Assembly (NCBI GenBank): GCA_030760725.1
Contig: JASWHV010000003.1
Coordinates: forward strand, 62,763,264 to 62,827,263
From: Neostapfia colusana
Taxonomy: Eukaryota > Streptophyta > Magnoliopsida > Poales > Poaceae
DNA length: 64,000 nt
Direction: 5' to 3'
Part shown: positions 43,777 through 56,721 of the stretch, piece after piece
Layout: each line of letters begins with the position of its first letter
Numbering within the stretch: the first letter of the stretch is position 1
The notes under the pieces: model-generated
Databases searched by the model: none
What the model saw: the letters and a program-made list of their open reading frames with translations, nothing else
Told to the model about the DNA's origin: nothing
Position numbers and translations under genes: made by a program

Positions 43777-45754
43777 GGCTGGTATCAGAGTGGCATTGGG
43801 AATAGCACATTAATAAAGGACTGTATTACGGGAAAACTTAGGATTACGGTGAGGATTCGGTAGCTTGCCCAAGTAAGGACTATATTAGCATAGTTGCTTA
43901 AAGTGGCAAGATTAACATATGTGTTATAATTCTGAATTTTAATTATGTAACGATGCACCTACGCTCAGGTAAAAATGGTAACGAACGCCACCGAAAGCGG
44001 TTCAATTTCAGTTAGCTCCCCTGACGAGGAACGTGGTTCAGGGATAGGTCTCAGAGCTTGATGTGAGACATTAATATTAAACTCTTGGACTCTTCATGTT
44101 CCTGAGTTCATATGAAACGCTGATCCCTAGCATGCATTAGGCAAGTAAGTGGAGACCCCATCGCGTGGTCAGTAACGCGAAAGTGTGTTCGTCTGGAAAT
44201 AGCCCAGGGGGACTTACGCAGCGCTTGCCGTCGGTGTGCCCTGCAGGGCAGTAGGTGGTATCTGTTGCGGTGATAAAATTCCCAACCGTGATGACCCGCT
44301 CGCGCTCTATTCGGGTTCCCCGTCATGTGGTGTTAAAACGCGATCACGTACCTTGAGACGTGGCTTAACTCAAGGACGGCCGTATGGAAATGATAAGGGC
44401 GTTTGTATTTACTTTCAGATATGGACCTGTCTGAAATGAAAATAACCTTTGAGTGCATCATTATTGGGTGTTTTTCTGCAGGTACTAACCACATATGTAT
44501 GCCATGTAGTACCCGTGTGCGAGAGTCCGTTTAGTGCCACAATTGAGACGTATATGCCGGTATAATCCGGGTAGGATTTTCTTTTTGTGAGGAACGTAGT
44601 ACCGACATATCATAGGCATGTGCATGAAAGATAATTATAACAAGGACTTAAAATCAATAAGTTTCAACATTTAGGACACTGGTTTGGTAGAAAAAATTAA
44701 TAGTTGATCAGTGTAGTCAAAGGGATAGAAAAACAGAGTGCTCGGTTTTGAGCAGCAAGTTTGCTGAACTTTGACAGAACATAACTCACAGATCAATTAG
44801 CCAATGGAGGTTTGGGATATAGTTCTGGAAATCTGTTTAAGCATTCTACAATTTTGTTGTAGACTCCCAGAGCTTAATCACACCTTAAGATGGCTTAAAT
44901 CCCAGAGGATTGTAAACTGTCCAGAACCAGAACAGAGTCAATAACACTCTCTGGACTTTTCTGTTTTTCAAGCATAACTTCCTGTAAAAAAATCTAAAAT
45001 TATCATATGACACATCTTTGGAAAGGTTAGGAAAGGGTTGCATCTTTGTAATTCAAAGTTTCTGAAATTTCAGCACAGAACTCAGTGGAAATCAGAGTTG
45101 AAAACAGCAACTTCCAAGGGAGGTGCTGTTGAAATTCTTCCAGAAATTCTGTTGACTTTGGATTACCATAACTTTTAAACCATAGCTGATCTGAGGGCAA
45201 ATAAATACTCGTTGGAATATACTGAAGTTGATTTTAACTTTGGTATTCATCTTGAGTCATGAAAATGCCCAGAACCAGATCAAAATCGGGGATATGTAGA
45301 AACTGGTCATTCTGACAGAGGGATGACAGTTGAACTCATTTGAGAGGTTGTTGTACCCTAGGGGGTTTAAGTACTTCCAATTGGGTAGAACATACTCATG
45401 AGTGGTTATCTTCAACTAGTGAAAGGTTTGAGTATACGTCATACTCAAGTTTCTTTTGCTAGAGACCATGTTTGTGTCGTATTGAAGATAAAAGAGTAGT
45501 ATACATGATGACAAAGCGATTTTAACGTCTCGTAGTGACCAAAACTAGTTGAGATGAACTTCCAAAGAGGAAGTCCATTAAATTGGATTTAACTAGTGTG
45601 TATTTGGTCTGGTAATGGTGTAGCTTGTGCAAAGTTATTACATTATCTGTGTACGAGATGTATCACATGTTTTACTGTCATTATGTTTTACGCCATTTTA
45701 TTGAACTGCATAAAGTATGTTGCGGGACTGATGTTTATTGTCGTATGGTTGCAG
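43777..45754 (+). other. B1 PBS and internal leader
   Basis: The PBS TGGTATCAGAG lies at 43780-43790, three bases after the LTR, and matches the initiator Met tRNA complement over 11 bases. The rest is about 2 kb of leader without a conserved ORF. It ends GGTTGCAG directly before the gag ATG at 45755, which looks like a splice acceptor. Confidence 0.85.
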
Positions 45755-45968
45755 ATGGTTCGCACTCGGACCACACATGAGATTGGTGGCTCTAGCCAGC
45801 AGGGGGGTGATGACTCCCAGCCACCTGCCTACGATAGCACCCCGCAGCAACAACCACCACCGCCGCCTCCGCTTACTCTAGTGGATGTGATAGCGGCACT
45901 GGTGGGTGGTCGTGAGGAGCAGACCGACCTGCTCCGCACGATCGTGCAGAATACGTCCCAGGTGGGGG
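45755..45968 (+). pseudogene. gag: B1 gag, first part (split by A3 insertion)
   Basis: MVRTRTTHEIGGSSQQGGDD and a Pro-rich stretch, then EEQTDLLRTIVQN, up to the G-run. The frame resumes correctly after the insertion (GRQERGPHEP) when one 5-bp TSD copy is removed. Confidence 0.9.
45964..45968 (+). repeat. Target-site duplication of rearranged A3, left copy
   Basis: GGGGG, repeated at 49864-49868. The site is a G-run, so the exact TSD length is ambiguous, but removing 5 bp restores the gag frame. Confidence 0.65.
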
Positions 45969-46199
45969 TGTCACACCCAGTTTTTCCGAAGAACAACCGA
46001 GTGAATATCACATGTATGCCAGGATCATTTTCTCATACATGTGATGACAAATAGTGAAGCATCATTTATTACAAGCCAGGTGTCGAATATAAATAAGTCT
46101 TACATAGCAAATGTCTCGATGGACAATAATAAGTTCATCACAAGTAAATAAACTAGCAGAGGAATATTATTCTTGAGGGCTCCGTCACAGGCGTTGCCC

Positions 46200-46394
46200 A
46201 TGAATGAAGTGGACGTAGCTGAGGATTTGTCTTATGCCGAGCAACCATACAAGATTTTGGGGACAATGGAACGCCTCACCAGAAATAAAAGAATCCGGAT
46301 GTGCAAGGTGCAGTGGAAGCATCACTCGGAAGAGGAAGCCACCTGGGAGCGGGAAGATGAGCTAAAGGCACAATTTCCGGAATTGTTTTCTTAG
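46200..46394 (+). pseudogene. A3 pol 3' end: chromodomain only
   Basis: It is open from the junction to a TAG: NEVDVAEDLSYAEQPYKIL, then QWKHHSEEEATWEREDELK. This is the intact chromodomain of family A and nothing else. The junction with the inverted LTR piece shows CCC microhomology. The polypurine tract AAGGGGGGTAGAGC precedes the LTR. Confidence 0.85.
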
Positions 46395-46844
46395 AACCAC
46401 CAATCTCGAGGACGAGATTTCTTTTAAGGGGGGTAGAGCTGTAACACCCCAAAATTTTGTTAAGACCCTAAAATCATGTTAAGAGGGAAATTTAAAAAAT
46501 TTTGGACGTGTTGCATGTCTTGCAAAAATTCAAATTCAAACTGGAATTCAAATTAAACTCAAATCAGAAAAGAAATAGAAAAAGAAAAAGAGAAAACAGA
46601 AAAAAACCGGCCAGTGGGCCGCAACCCACCAGCCGGCCCAACCAGCGCCGCGCCAGCCCGCAGCCGCGCGCGCTGCTTCCTCCCACTGACAGGCGGGGCC
46701 CGCCAGCACTTCTTCTACCTCGCGCCCACGCCGGGATTCTCTCACCCCGGATCAAAACCGACCCGGATTTCTGCGCATCCCCGCCGAATTCCGTTCGTAG
46801 GCGACGCGGACTTGATCTAAACCACCCCGCCGCCTTTCCCCGTC

Positions 46845-46852
46845 TATAAAAA
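46845..46852 (+). promoter_or_regulatory. TATA box, A3 LTR
   Basis: TATAAAAA, conserved with A1. Confidence 0.7.
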
Positions 46853-47001
46853 CCCCGGCCTCGTTCTGTTTTTCCCACGCGATCCGCCGATTTTCCTCCG
46901 GTGAGAACCGAGACTTCTCCGGCGAATTCTAGCCGATCTAAGCTCGGAAATTCCGATCTAACTCGCTGGTCTTGATCCACCGCCTCCGGGGAACCTTGCA
47001 G

Positions 47002-47121
47002 GTGCAGAAAACTCGGTGACTTGCGGTGTAAACACAGCGCCGATGAGCCTCGCCGTGAATTCACCTCGGACCTCGTCGCCGATCACCTTCCAGGACCTCC
47101 GAGCTCAAGAAAACCCCCGAG
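47002..47121 (+). other. Putative LTR exon 2 (A3), 120 nt
   Basis: It is bounded by CTTGCAG| and |GTGAGATCC, with the same length and two open frames as in A1 and A2. Confidence 0.4.
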
Positions 47122-48397
47122 GTGAGATCCCCGACCTCCCCTCCACCGATCTATGCCATAAAATCACAGTTCTAGGAAGAATTCTCGAAGATCCAAAAGT
47201 CTCCGGCGAGATCGCCGCCTCCCGCCGCCGTGCGCCGCCGGCAGCGCCGCCCGCGCTCGATCAGAGCGACGTGGCCGCTTGTGCGCCGTTTATTTTAAAT
47301 CGCACGGTAGACTTTAAAACCCCGCGTACCGATTCGGCGTTATAATCTCAGCCGTTTGTTTTAAATCGGACGGTCCACGTCAGCCCCGCGTTATAAACAC
47401 TGGAAATCTTACGTGCTACCCCCTGGGGTTCACGGAAATTAAGAGCTAGCCCCGGAAACTTCTGATCTAGCCCCTGGAACTCCAGAAAATCATGTAAGTT
47501 CATTTAAAAATCAGTTTTAGCCCCTGGACTTAATAAAAATTAGGAAAAACACCTCTGATAAGTGTAGCTAGACCCCTGGAAATTCTGAAAATAATATTAT
47601 AGACCCTGTAATGGGGTGAGTTTACCTTTTTAGCCCTGTTTAGTATTTAATTTAGGAAATTGAATATGTGGCTAGTGTTTAAAAATTAAAAAGTGGGACA
47701 AACATACTGTCATAATTAAATAAAAAACTTTCTCAGTATTTAGAAAACTTTGGAGTGAGATAAAAACATGTTTTGGGCTGAATTGAATCTGTTTAATTTA
47801 TTATTCACATTTAGGGACACATTTTTAAGTAAAGAATAGTTCTAGAAAATAGGGAAAATAATTGTGAAATATTTTACATCAGAGGCAAAGGTCAAAATAT
47901 GTTATTAAATTATTTAGGACCAGAACCTATTCTGTTTAGATGATGTGTCTTACTATTTTCATAATAAAGTACACATTTATGCATAAGAAAATAAATCTGA
48001 AAATATAGCAACTAGTAAATGATAAATGGAGTTTCTAAAATCCAAAGAGTTCAGTGTAGGGTTGGTAGAAATTATGAAGACACATATGGAGAAGGAAAAT
48101 ACCTTTCATGCTTATTTGGTAGTGAAAAGGTGTAGTAGTTGAATATAAGGAATTTATTTAAATTGGAAACTCATAAATGTAGTATGTAAGTATAAATGTG
48201 AACACAAAAGTAGGAATCATATACACATGATTAAAAGTGCATGCAAGCCACAAATCAACACACATAGAGTAACCACAACACACCTAATGGTGAATGACTT
48301 TCATAAATATGAATGAGTTGTTTGTATGAAGTGGAAGTGTGAACTATGTCTTATGGGTTGTTATTTTTCTTTTGCTATGTGTGATGGTATGATGTAG

Positions 48398-48466
48398 AAC
48401 CTGCTCAAGAGCAAGTTATTCCTTTCCAAGACCAGGACTACCCATTTCAAGAGCAGCAAGAAGGAG
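48398..48466 (+). other. Putative LTR exon 3 (A3), 69 nt
   Basis: It follows GATGTAG| and ends GGAG|GCAAGT. It is open in phase 1 with IPFQDQDYPFQEQQEG. Confidence 0.45.
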
Positions 48467-49557
48467 GCAAGTGTCGTTGACCACTTTGATCCTATACTAG
48501 GATGTGTAGATAGAATTATTTGCATTGTCAAATGAAATATGAAACCCATGCTAGGAAGTTTCCCTAGAATTGCATTACCTTGTTTCCTTGTAGCTTGGGT
48601 TGGGATTTATTTTATCATGTCATTTATTATTATGCATATGCTTAGCCATGCTTAGAATGGGGTACTTGGGATATGAGATCATCAGTTTATTTTACCATAC
48701 TCTTGAATGAGATATTGTGAGTTATGTAGAGGTAGGGATCAAGGCAAGTTGGATGTTTTGGTTGTGTGCTGGGTGCACGATACTCGGGTTTGTGTTTAGT
48801 ACTTGCCTGGATCCTAAGGACCGGTTCATGGAGCATGTAACCTGGCTTTACAGTGCCAACCACATGCTGAGATGGGGCAGCTTGGCCAATTAATTAGGTG
48901 TATCCCCGGCGTAGTATGGGTGTGTTGGATGGTGCGGGGAGTAGGTGTCAGCTGGACTACCATATGAACCGCAAGGCTCAAGAGGGGGCCACTGCAGCGG
49001 GGTTGGAGCCTCTTGTATGCTGTTAGGGGTGAAACCTCAGTGGGCCCACGCTCGTCGGGAATCCCTTTGTAAAGGCTTCGTAGTGATCTCCTGGCTACAT
49101 ACCTGGGACGTGTGAATGTGGTTCGTAGCCACTGGCATAATGGAGGTTCTTTAGTCCACCCGGCAACGGGGGATGAAATCACTACATGTGGGTACAGTGG
49201 TACAAACTCTGCAGAGTCAAAACTGTCATGACAGCCGTGCTCACGGTCAAGAGCGGCTTGGACTTATTCAGGATTAGAGGATTGATGGTTTTGGAAGTTG
49301 TGGATGTTAAGCGGGGAGCTTAACATTGGAAATGTTGTTATGGTTATTGGATTATGATGGGATGGGAGATTGGGACCATATCACTTGTAGTAATGTAGGT
49401 GCTTAATAAGCTAAGGTGATAGGTATTAAGTGCGTAGTGCTTTAACCATGAGTTCAACCTCTCCTTGATCTAGCCATGCATGATATAATTTTCCCACACT
49501 TGCTGAGTACCATTGGTACTCAACCTTGCATATTTGTTGGTTTATATTGCTGCTCAG

Positions 49558-49616
49558 GTCAAGATATTGAGGTGGTGTATAATGACCAAGACTTTGGACC
49601 CGAAGAAGGTTTCTAG
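49558..49616 (+). other. Putative terminal LTR exon 4 (A3), 59 nt
   Basis: It follows TGCTCAG|. The phase-1 frame reads QDIEVVYNDQDFGPEEGF, then TAG. Confidence 0.45.
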
Positions 49617-49863
49617 GTTCATGGAGACCCCTGGGAAACGCCTGTGACGGAGCCCTCAAGAATAATATTCCGCTGCTAGTTTATTTACTTGTGATGAACT
49701 TATTATTGTCCATCGAGACATTTGCTATGTAAGACTTATTTATATTCGACACCTGGCTTGTAATAAATGATGCTTCACTATTTGTCATCACATGTATGAG
49801 AAAATGATCCTGGCATACATGTGATATTCACTTGGTTGTTCTTCGGAAAAACCGGGTGTGACA

Positions 49864-50620
49864 GGGGGGCGTCAAGAGAGGGGGCCTCATGAGCCCCGTG
49901 AGGTGACGTACTCGGACTTCATGAGTACGCACCCTCCGGTGTTCACAAAAGCAGCAGAACCACTGGAGGCCAACAACTGGCTGTGGACAATCGAGTCCAA
50001 GTTCGGGCTGCTCCAATGTACGGAGCGGCAAAAGTCTCTGTTCGTGGCGCAGCAGCTTCACGGTGCCGCTGGTGCGTGGTGGGCGAATTATGTCGCCTCA
50101 CGTCCGGCTGGCCATGCCGTGGAGTGGGAAGAATTCCGGGAGGCGTTCCGCGCCTACCATATCCCTCCCGGGATAATGAAGCGGATGTTCCAAGAGTTCT
50201 TGGAGCTGAAGCAGGGCGGGAGGAGTGCCCATGACTACTCCCGTGCCTTCAACCATCTGGCGCAATATGCGTCGGATTACGTCTCCACCTAGGAGAAGAA
50301 ATGGGAGCACTTCTATCGGGTGTTACAGCCCGAGATGAAGACGCATCTCGTCCAATGGAATCGCAGCACCTTCAACGACCTCGTTAATGCCGCGATCATG
50401 CAAGAAGATGCTCAGCGAGAATTGGCGGCTGAGCAGCGGAAGCGCAGCACTCCACCCAGCAGTGGGGGTGGCGCTCCCCAGAAATACCGTATGGTGTATC
50501 GGACACCATCCGGGCAGCAGTGGCATCCACCGGCGCGGCCTCAGCAGTTCAGGGGTCGTTATTTTCAGGCATCCCCGTTCCGACCGCCAATGCCACCACC
50601 GCGACCGCAACAGAAAGCAG
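49864..50620 (+). pseudogene. gag: B1 gag, second part
   Basis: This continues the gag core (NNWLWTIESKFGLL, AAGAWWANYVAS, MKRMFQEFLELKQGG). A GAG-to-TAG change gives a stop at 50290-50292; the same frame then runs through LVNAAIMQEDAQREL. One extra base in the CAG-rich stretch near 50608 shifts gag relative to the knuckle and pol. Confidence 0.88.
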
Positions 50621-53600
50621 CAGATGACACCCTGGGCGTTTCCACCGCCACAACGCGCCCCGGGTTTCCGTCCGCCGATCAGCGGGGGACCGCCTCGCTA
50701 CACATGCTTTACGTGTGGCCAAGCGGACCATTTCTCGAAGGACTGTCCCCTGGGGCAGCAGAGCAGCATGCAAGCCCAGTTCCAGGGTGCTGCTCGAGGC
50801 CGACCTCCGGTCAAGAAGGTTGGTCAGCGGACTGGGGGCGTTCGCAACCTCGACAATGAGGACGCCCCAGAGGGAGACAACGTACTGGCAGATACGTTTA
50901 CTCTCAATGATCAAGCAATCATCATATTATTTGATTCTGGTGCAACCCATAACTTCATAAGTGCATCATATGTGGTTAAGCACCAACTGGAAGCCTTTCC
51001 AACCGAGTGTTCTTATATGATCCGCTCACCGGGAGGAAAGATTTCAGCAACTATGATGATTCCGAAAGCACCACTGTGCTTAGGTGGGAAGATATATCCC
51101 ACCACTATGATTATTCTTGAGGGACAGAAGATTGATGCAATCTTGGGGATGTCATGGGTAATCTACCATGGCGCTGTCCTGGAAACATTATCATGGACAG
51201 TTCACCTCAACTCCCCACTACACCGTCCGCAATCCCTCATATTAGACAATCCAGTCCGGGAAGTTTCAGAAATTAATAATGCTGAATCTCTCAAGTTAGA
51301 GGACATCCCCGTAGTCTGGGAGTACCCCGATGTGTTTCCGGATGATCTCCCGGGCATGCCACCTGAGCGGGCCATCGAGTTCAAAATTGAGCTTGCACCC
51401 GGTACTACGCCCATATCACGGAGAGCATACAAAATGGCTCCAAATGAGCTGGCTGAACTAAAAGAACAGCTCAATGCTCTGTTGAGCAAAGGTTTCATTA
51501 GGCTGAGTTCCTCACCTTGGGGATGCTCGGCGCTGTTCGTAAAGAAGAAGGATAAAACCTTGAGGCTGTGTGTGGACTACCGGCCGCTCAACGCCGTCAC
51601 CATCAAGAACAAATACTCACTGCCCCGCATTGACATCCTGTTTGATCAGCTTGTGGGTGCAAGTGTGTTCTCCAAGATGGACCTTCGCTCCGGGTATCAT
51701 CAAATAAAAATCCGGGCGGAGGATATCCCGAAGACTGCTTTCTCGACGAGATATGGCTTATATGAATATCTCGTCATGTCTTTCGGTCTCACCAATGCTC
51801 CAGCACATTTCATGTATCTCATGAACTCGGTATTCATGCCGGAGCTGGACAAGTTCGTAGTGGTGTTCATTGATGATATCTTGGTTTACTCCAAGACAGA
51901 AGCAGAACACGCCGAACACTTGAGGATCGTTCTTCAACGACTGCGAGACCACAAGCTCTATGCCAAGTTCAACAAATGTGAGTTTTGGATCAGCCAAGTG
52001 CCATTTTTGGGACATATTACCTCAGCGGGAGGCATTGCAGTTGACCCAAGCAAAATTGAGCAAGTGCTGAAATGGAAAGCCCCTACTTCTGTCCATGAAG
52101 TCAGAAGCTTCCTCGGTTTAGCGGGATACTATCGGAGATTCATTCCAAGCTTCTCCAAGATTGCTAAACCGATGACAGAATTGCTGAAGAAGGGAACAAA
52201 ATATGTTTGGAACACGGCGTGTGAAGGAGCGTTCCAAGCATTAGTGAAGCATCTCACAACAGCCCCGGTCTTAGCTCAACCGGATAAAACCAAGCCCTTC
52301 GACGTGTATTGTGATGCGTCTGGTATTGGGCTCGGCTACGTGTTGATGCAGGAAGGACGTGTGGTCGCGTATGGCTCGCCCCAACTTCAAAACCATGAGA
52401 AGCATTACCCAACTCATGATCTTGAGCTTGCTTCTGTGGTTTTGGCGTTAAAAATGTGGAGGCACTATCTCCTGGGGAATTGGGTGCATCTCTACACCGA
52501 CCACAAGAGCTTGAAGTACATTTTCACCCAGAAGGAGCTGAATACGAGGCAAAGGAGGTGGTTAGAACTAATCAAAGACTATGAGATTGAGATTCATTAC
52601 CACCCCGGCAAGGCGAATGTGGTTGCTGACGCGCTGAGCCGGAAATCACATGTTCATAACCTCACCACTGCACCGGTGGAGGAGAAAGAGCCGAGTTTAT
52701 ACTTGGTTCCTTATGGATCACTATACAACCTTGCACTCATCCCTACCATTATGGAGGACATCATTGCAGCTCAGAAGGTTGATAAGGGTATGACACATCT
52801 CCGAAGATGGATAGACAACGGGGAAATCAAATGTTTCCGGAAGGATGATGAGGGGACGTTGTGGTTTAATGACCGCATAGTTGTACCCCAGAACATGGAG
52901 CTGAGGAAGAAAATTCTGGATGAAGCTCACTTGTCTAAATACTCCATTCATCCGGGCAGCAACAAAATGTACCAAGATTTTAAAAAGAAATTTTGGTGGA
53001 CGCGGATGAAGTGGGAGGTAGCGCAATACGTATCCGAGTGTGATACGTGTAGACAAGTGAAAGCTGATCATATGAGAAAATCAGGGCTGCTGCAACCCCT
53101 GAAAATTCCGGCATGGAAATGGGAAGATGTGAGCATGGATTTCATTGTGGGATTACCCCTGACTTCCAACAAGCATGATTCCATTTGGGTAATCGTTGAC
53201 CAATTAACCAAGTCGGCTCACTTCATTCCGGTGCATACACATTACAATGCCGGCAAGTACGCGGAGCTGTACATAGCGAGAATTCTATGCTTATATGGGG
53301 TACCCAAGACCATAGTCTCAGATTGAGGTGCGTTATTCGTGTCTCATTTTTGCGAGCAGTTGCACGCTGCATTGGGTACTAAGCTGCTTAGGAGCTCCGC
53401 CTATCACCCTCAGACAGATGGGCAAACAGAGAGGGTGAATCAAGTACTAGAAGACATGTTGAGAGCATGTGCCATCCACCACAGTAGGAACTGGGATGAT
53501 CACCTACCGTTGGCGGAATTCTCGTACAATAACGGCTATCAGGCGAGTATCAAGATGGCACCCTACGAAGCTCTCTACGGTCGCAAATGCCGCACCCCAT

Positions 53601-54187
53601 TAAACTGGTGCGAGTCCGGTGAAAGGGTCACATTCGGGGTTGATGTGGTGAACGACGCCGAAGAGCGCGTTCGGATGATTCAAGCCAACTTGAAGGCCGC
53701 TCAATCCCGGCAGAAAAGCTACGCTGATAAGATGCGTAGGCCACTGCACTTTGATGTCGGAAAGCACGTGTACCTCCGTGTATCTCCGATGAAGGACGTG
53801 CACCGGTTCGGTGTGAAGGGGAAACTCGCTCCCCGATTCATTGGACCCTATGCTATCACCGAGAAGTGTGGACCAGCGGCGTATAGACTGGAGCTATCGG
53901 CATCTCTTGCTGGTGTTCATGAAGTTTTCCATGTTTCACAACTGCGAAAATGTCTGAAGTATACAGCCGCTGTTGCCACCGAAGACATCAGCGAGCTGCA
54001 ACCGAATTTGACGTATGATGAATATCCGGTGGCAATTACTGATGAGAAGGCTCGGACCACACGTCGCCGAATGTTGTGCTTCTATAAGATACTCTGGAGT
54101 AACCACACCACCGAAGAAGCGACATGGGAGAGCGAGAAATTTCTTCGCTCAAACTACCTGGAGTTCATGGCATCTCAGCACAGGTGA
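50621..54187 (+). pseudogene. pol: B1 pol: knuckle, PR, RT, RNase H, IN, chromodomain; one TGA
   Basis: This is the best-preserved pol here. In order: CCHC knuckle CFTCGQADHFSKDC; protease DSGATHNFIS; RT with SKMDLRSGYHQ, FGLTNAPAHFMYLM and FIDD (51865-51876); RNase H YCDASGIGLGYV to HPGKANVVADALSRK; integrase zinc finger with HLSKYSIHPG and CDTCRQVK; core MDFIVGLP, IVSD and HPQTDGQTERVNQ; a GPY module; and a chromodomain-like end (WSNHTTEEATWE). A single TGA at 53324-53326, where related copies have CGA right after IVSD, cuts the integrase core; the same frame resumes to the TGA at 54185. Pol would be made as a Gag-Pol fusion in this clade. RT reads VMSFGLTNAP where MPFGL is usual. Confidence 0.93.
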
Positions 54188-54240
54188 GTTTCTATTACAT
54201 CGCTACCTCTTATTTTGTAATCTTGGGACGAGATTCTTTT

Positions 54241-54253
54241 AAGGTGGGAGGGA
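54241..54253 (+). other. Polypurine tract of B1
   Basis: AAGGTGGGAGGGA abuts the 3' LTR. It follows GGGACGAGATTCTTTT, comparable to the A-element GAGGACGAGATTTCTTTT. Confidence 0.8.
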
Positions 54254-56640
54254 TGTAAAAGCCCAAGAACAGGGACTTGTAAAAATTTTTCATCACCTCA
54301 CAACACCACAGCTCTTGTGATGGATATCTCATGAACACTTGCGAAGAGCAAGTAACCACCATCAAAAAGGTGATTAGAGGGGAAAGCCCTAACATCCAAA
54401 AAGTGGGATTTTTACACATGAACATGCAAGGCTGAGCTCACCCTAGACCTTATATATTCTTGGGAAGGCTCAGGCCAAATCTCATGCAAAATCCAACACT
54501 TTTTGAGGCACTTTTGGAGACAATTCAAAAAGGGGCCAATTTGAATGCAAATTCAAATTGTAGCAACTTTCATCACTTGAATTCAAAAGTTGACTTCATA
54601 TTCAAACTCAGCATATTTTTCTGAGTTATCCCACCAATTTTCATCCCCATTGGAATTTATCTTGTCGGGAGCTAAATTTGCATTTTTCAAAAACTGAATT
54701 TGAATTTCAGTTCAAACATGCAACAAATTTAGCCAAATCAATTTCAAATGAGGAAACTATATTCAAACAATGACTTGGAGGCTAAGTATCACATTCAATT
54801 GTGAGTAGCTTGGATATTTTCAGTGCAAACAGAAATGAAAAATTTGAAAAAAAAAATAGGGGGGGAGGTCCCACCTGTCAGCAGCCTTAACACTGAAGCA
54901 TACTCAGCTGATTTTTTCTCCCTCAGCCGAGAGCGTGCGCCAGCCGCTGCCGACGTCGGCGCCCGACCACCTCGCCTCTGCCACCTCCTACTTGGTGACT
55001 GAGTCCGCCGGGTGCAAAACGCGGTTAAAACGCCAACCCACGTGAATCCGGCCTCATCCTCTTCGCTCTGCCCGCACACAGCCGAAACGAAACACTTCGC
55101 TGGCCGCTCTCCTCGGGTCCTCGGTGGGCCGCTGATCCAGGCGTTCTCGCGACCGAAGATCAACAGCAAAGAGACGCGCCGGAGGCTGCTCAAACTCACG
55201 GTGAATACCCTACCCTCTTTCATGCTCTGTAGGGAGAGTATTTCCACGTTTAGTCCTCGATGTCCAAAGAACCGAGCTAGCAAAGAATCTGAAATTCGTG
55301 GTGATCGTTCCACCACCGCGTAAACCCAGCCAAGCACATGTTCTACACGTTCCCACGGCCACCTAGGATCAAAGACCATCGAGTCTTGGCGCTGCTATTC
55401 AAGTTTTTCGAGCATCCGCCATTTTAGCCCTAGGTCGACGGTGAGGTCCTAGCTCCGGCCGTTTCCATGGCAAACAGAGCTCATTTTCGTGCTCAGCATG
55501 CCACAGCGGAGCTGTAGGAGGAAACCGTGCCGAGAATAAGGCCCTGGGTAGCTCGGGCGACATCGCCGGAGTAGGGAGAGCCTGCTCTTACCGTCGCGGG
55601 CATGGTTCCGGCCATCGCCGAGCTTCGTTGAGGGCACCAGCGTGTTCTCTGAGCCAAGTTAGGCACAGGCGGTGAAATCCGTCGGAGGTCGTGCAGCAAG
55701 AGGGCCGGCGGCGAGAACTCCGGCGAAGCGCCGCCGCGGAAGGCGCGGGAGGTCGCGAGGTAGACGAAGGGGGGCCGGGTCCACCGGACAGTCTCTGTTC
55801 TCGCGCGGGGATCTACTTTGCGGCCGGGATCTGGTGCGGCAGCGTGGGTAAAACCCCGTGGGCTGCGATGTGGCCGCGTTCTCAGTGCGCTGGTTTAAAG
55901 AGTGGGCCCCACCCGCAGAGTTTAAACATTTTAGGATTTTCCAGTTTAGATCAAATTTCAAATGCATAGAACTTTTGCTAGGAAGCTCCAAATTCAGTGA
56001 ACCAAATTTTGCTGAACTGAGCTTTTTGATTACTATCCAGCAAAACAAGTTTCAGCTAATTAAACCTAATAGTTTTCCAGAATTAATTCCCTAAAGTTTA
56101 AACTGGTGGGAATTTTATCTGAAGAATTAGTTTATGAAAATTTCTTAAATTTGGCTGGGAGGTTCATTGGAAAATCCTTGAGTCACAGTAACAATTTCAG
56201 ACCCATCCGAGTTCATTTAGTCCCCCTAATGGGGTGATTAAGGGAACTGCCCTGAGAAAATAGAAAAATGTACAGAAACATTTTTCAGATTTTCTCAAAT
56301 CTTGTTAGGGCATAACTTCCTCTAGAATTATTCAAATGACGTGAAACCAATTTCATTAGAACCATATTAAATTCTAGTTTCCAGAAAGTGATGGTTGGAG
56401 CCATGCAAACCCCTGGAGTTCCTTAGAGGCTCTAATGTTTACCAAATAGGCTTTTATTTGTACAAGGCTCAAATGAACTTTGTTTCAAATGAAACTTGGT
56501 CAGTACTCTGGTTAGGACCCTACCAAGTTAACATAAAAATTTCAGAACCAAAGGGAATGTATAGCTAGAGTTATAGTAATTGCTTATTCAATTCTAAGCA
56601 TTGCATTTGAATTGACATGTAGTATCTCGTTAACGTGTAG

Positions 56641-56721
56641 TCGCTGAAGGCGAGGAGACTCCGGAAGTGCTTGACTTCCTCCTTCCGGACAAAGCCTTAA
56701 CATCTGACCAGCAGCAACAAG
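56641..56721 (+). other. Putative LTR exon 3 (B1 3'), 81 nt
   Basis: It follows CGTGTAG| with donor ACAAG|GCAAGC. The open phase-1 frame differs from the 5' copy by substitutions only. Confidence 0.5.

Larger units (their letters stand above)
45969..49863 (+). mobile_element. Rearranged A3 insertion with inverted U5 ends
   Basis: The insertion consists of 231 bp of inverted LTR 3' end (45969-46199), the last 240 bp of A pol with chromodomain and polypurine tract, and one complete forward LTR. Both outer ends are therefore the same LTR terminus (TGTCACACCC...GGGTGTGACA). The inverted piece differs from the A3 LTR end at about 4 of 231 bases and shares its private variant (GAGCCCTCAAGAATAATATT), so it derives from the same element. 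Confidence 0.9.
46440..49863 (+). repeat. A3 LTR (3424 bp)
   Basis: It starts TGTAACACCCC and ends GGGTGTGACA. TATA at 46845-46852. Exon-like blocks at 47002-47121, 48398-48466 and 49558-49616 are all open. No other coding content is seen. Confidence 0.93.

Noticed and set aside
45596..45754. N-terminal extension of B1 gag upstream of MVRTRTT
   Set aside because: The frame is open by chance; B0 agrees best from the ATG at 39420, and the CAG just before it suggests a boundary.
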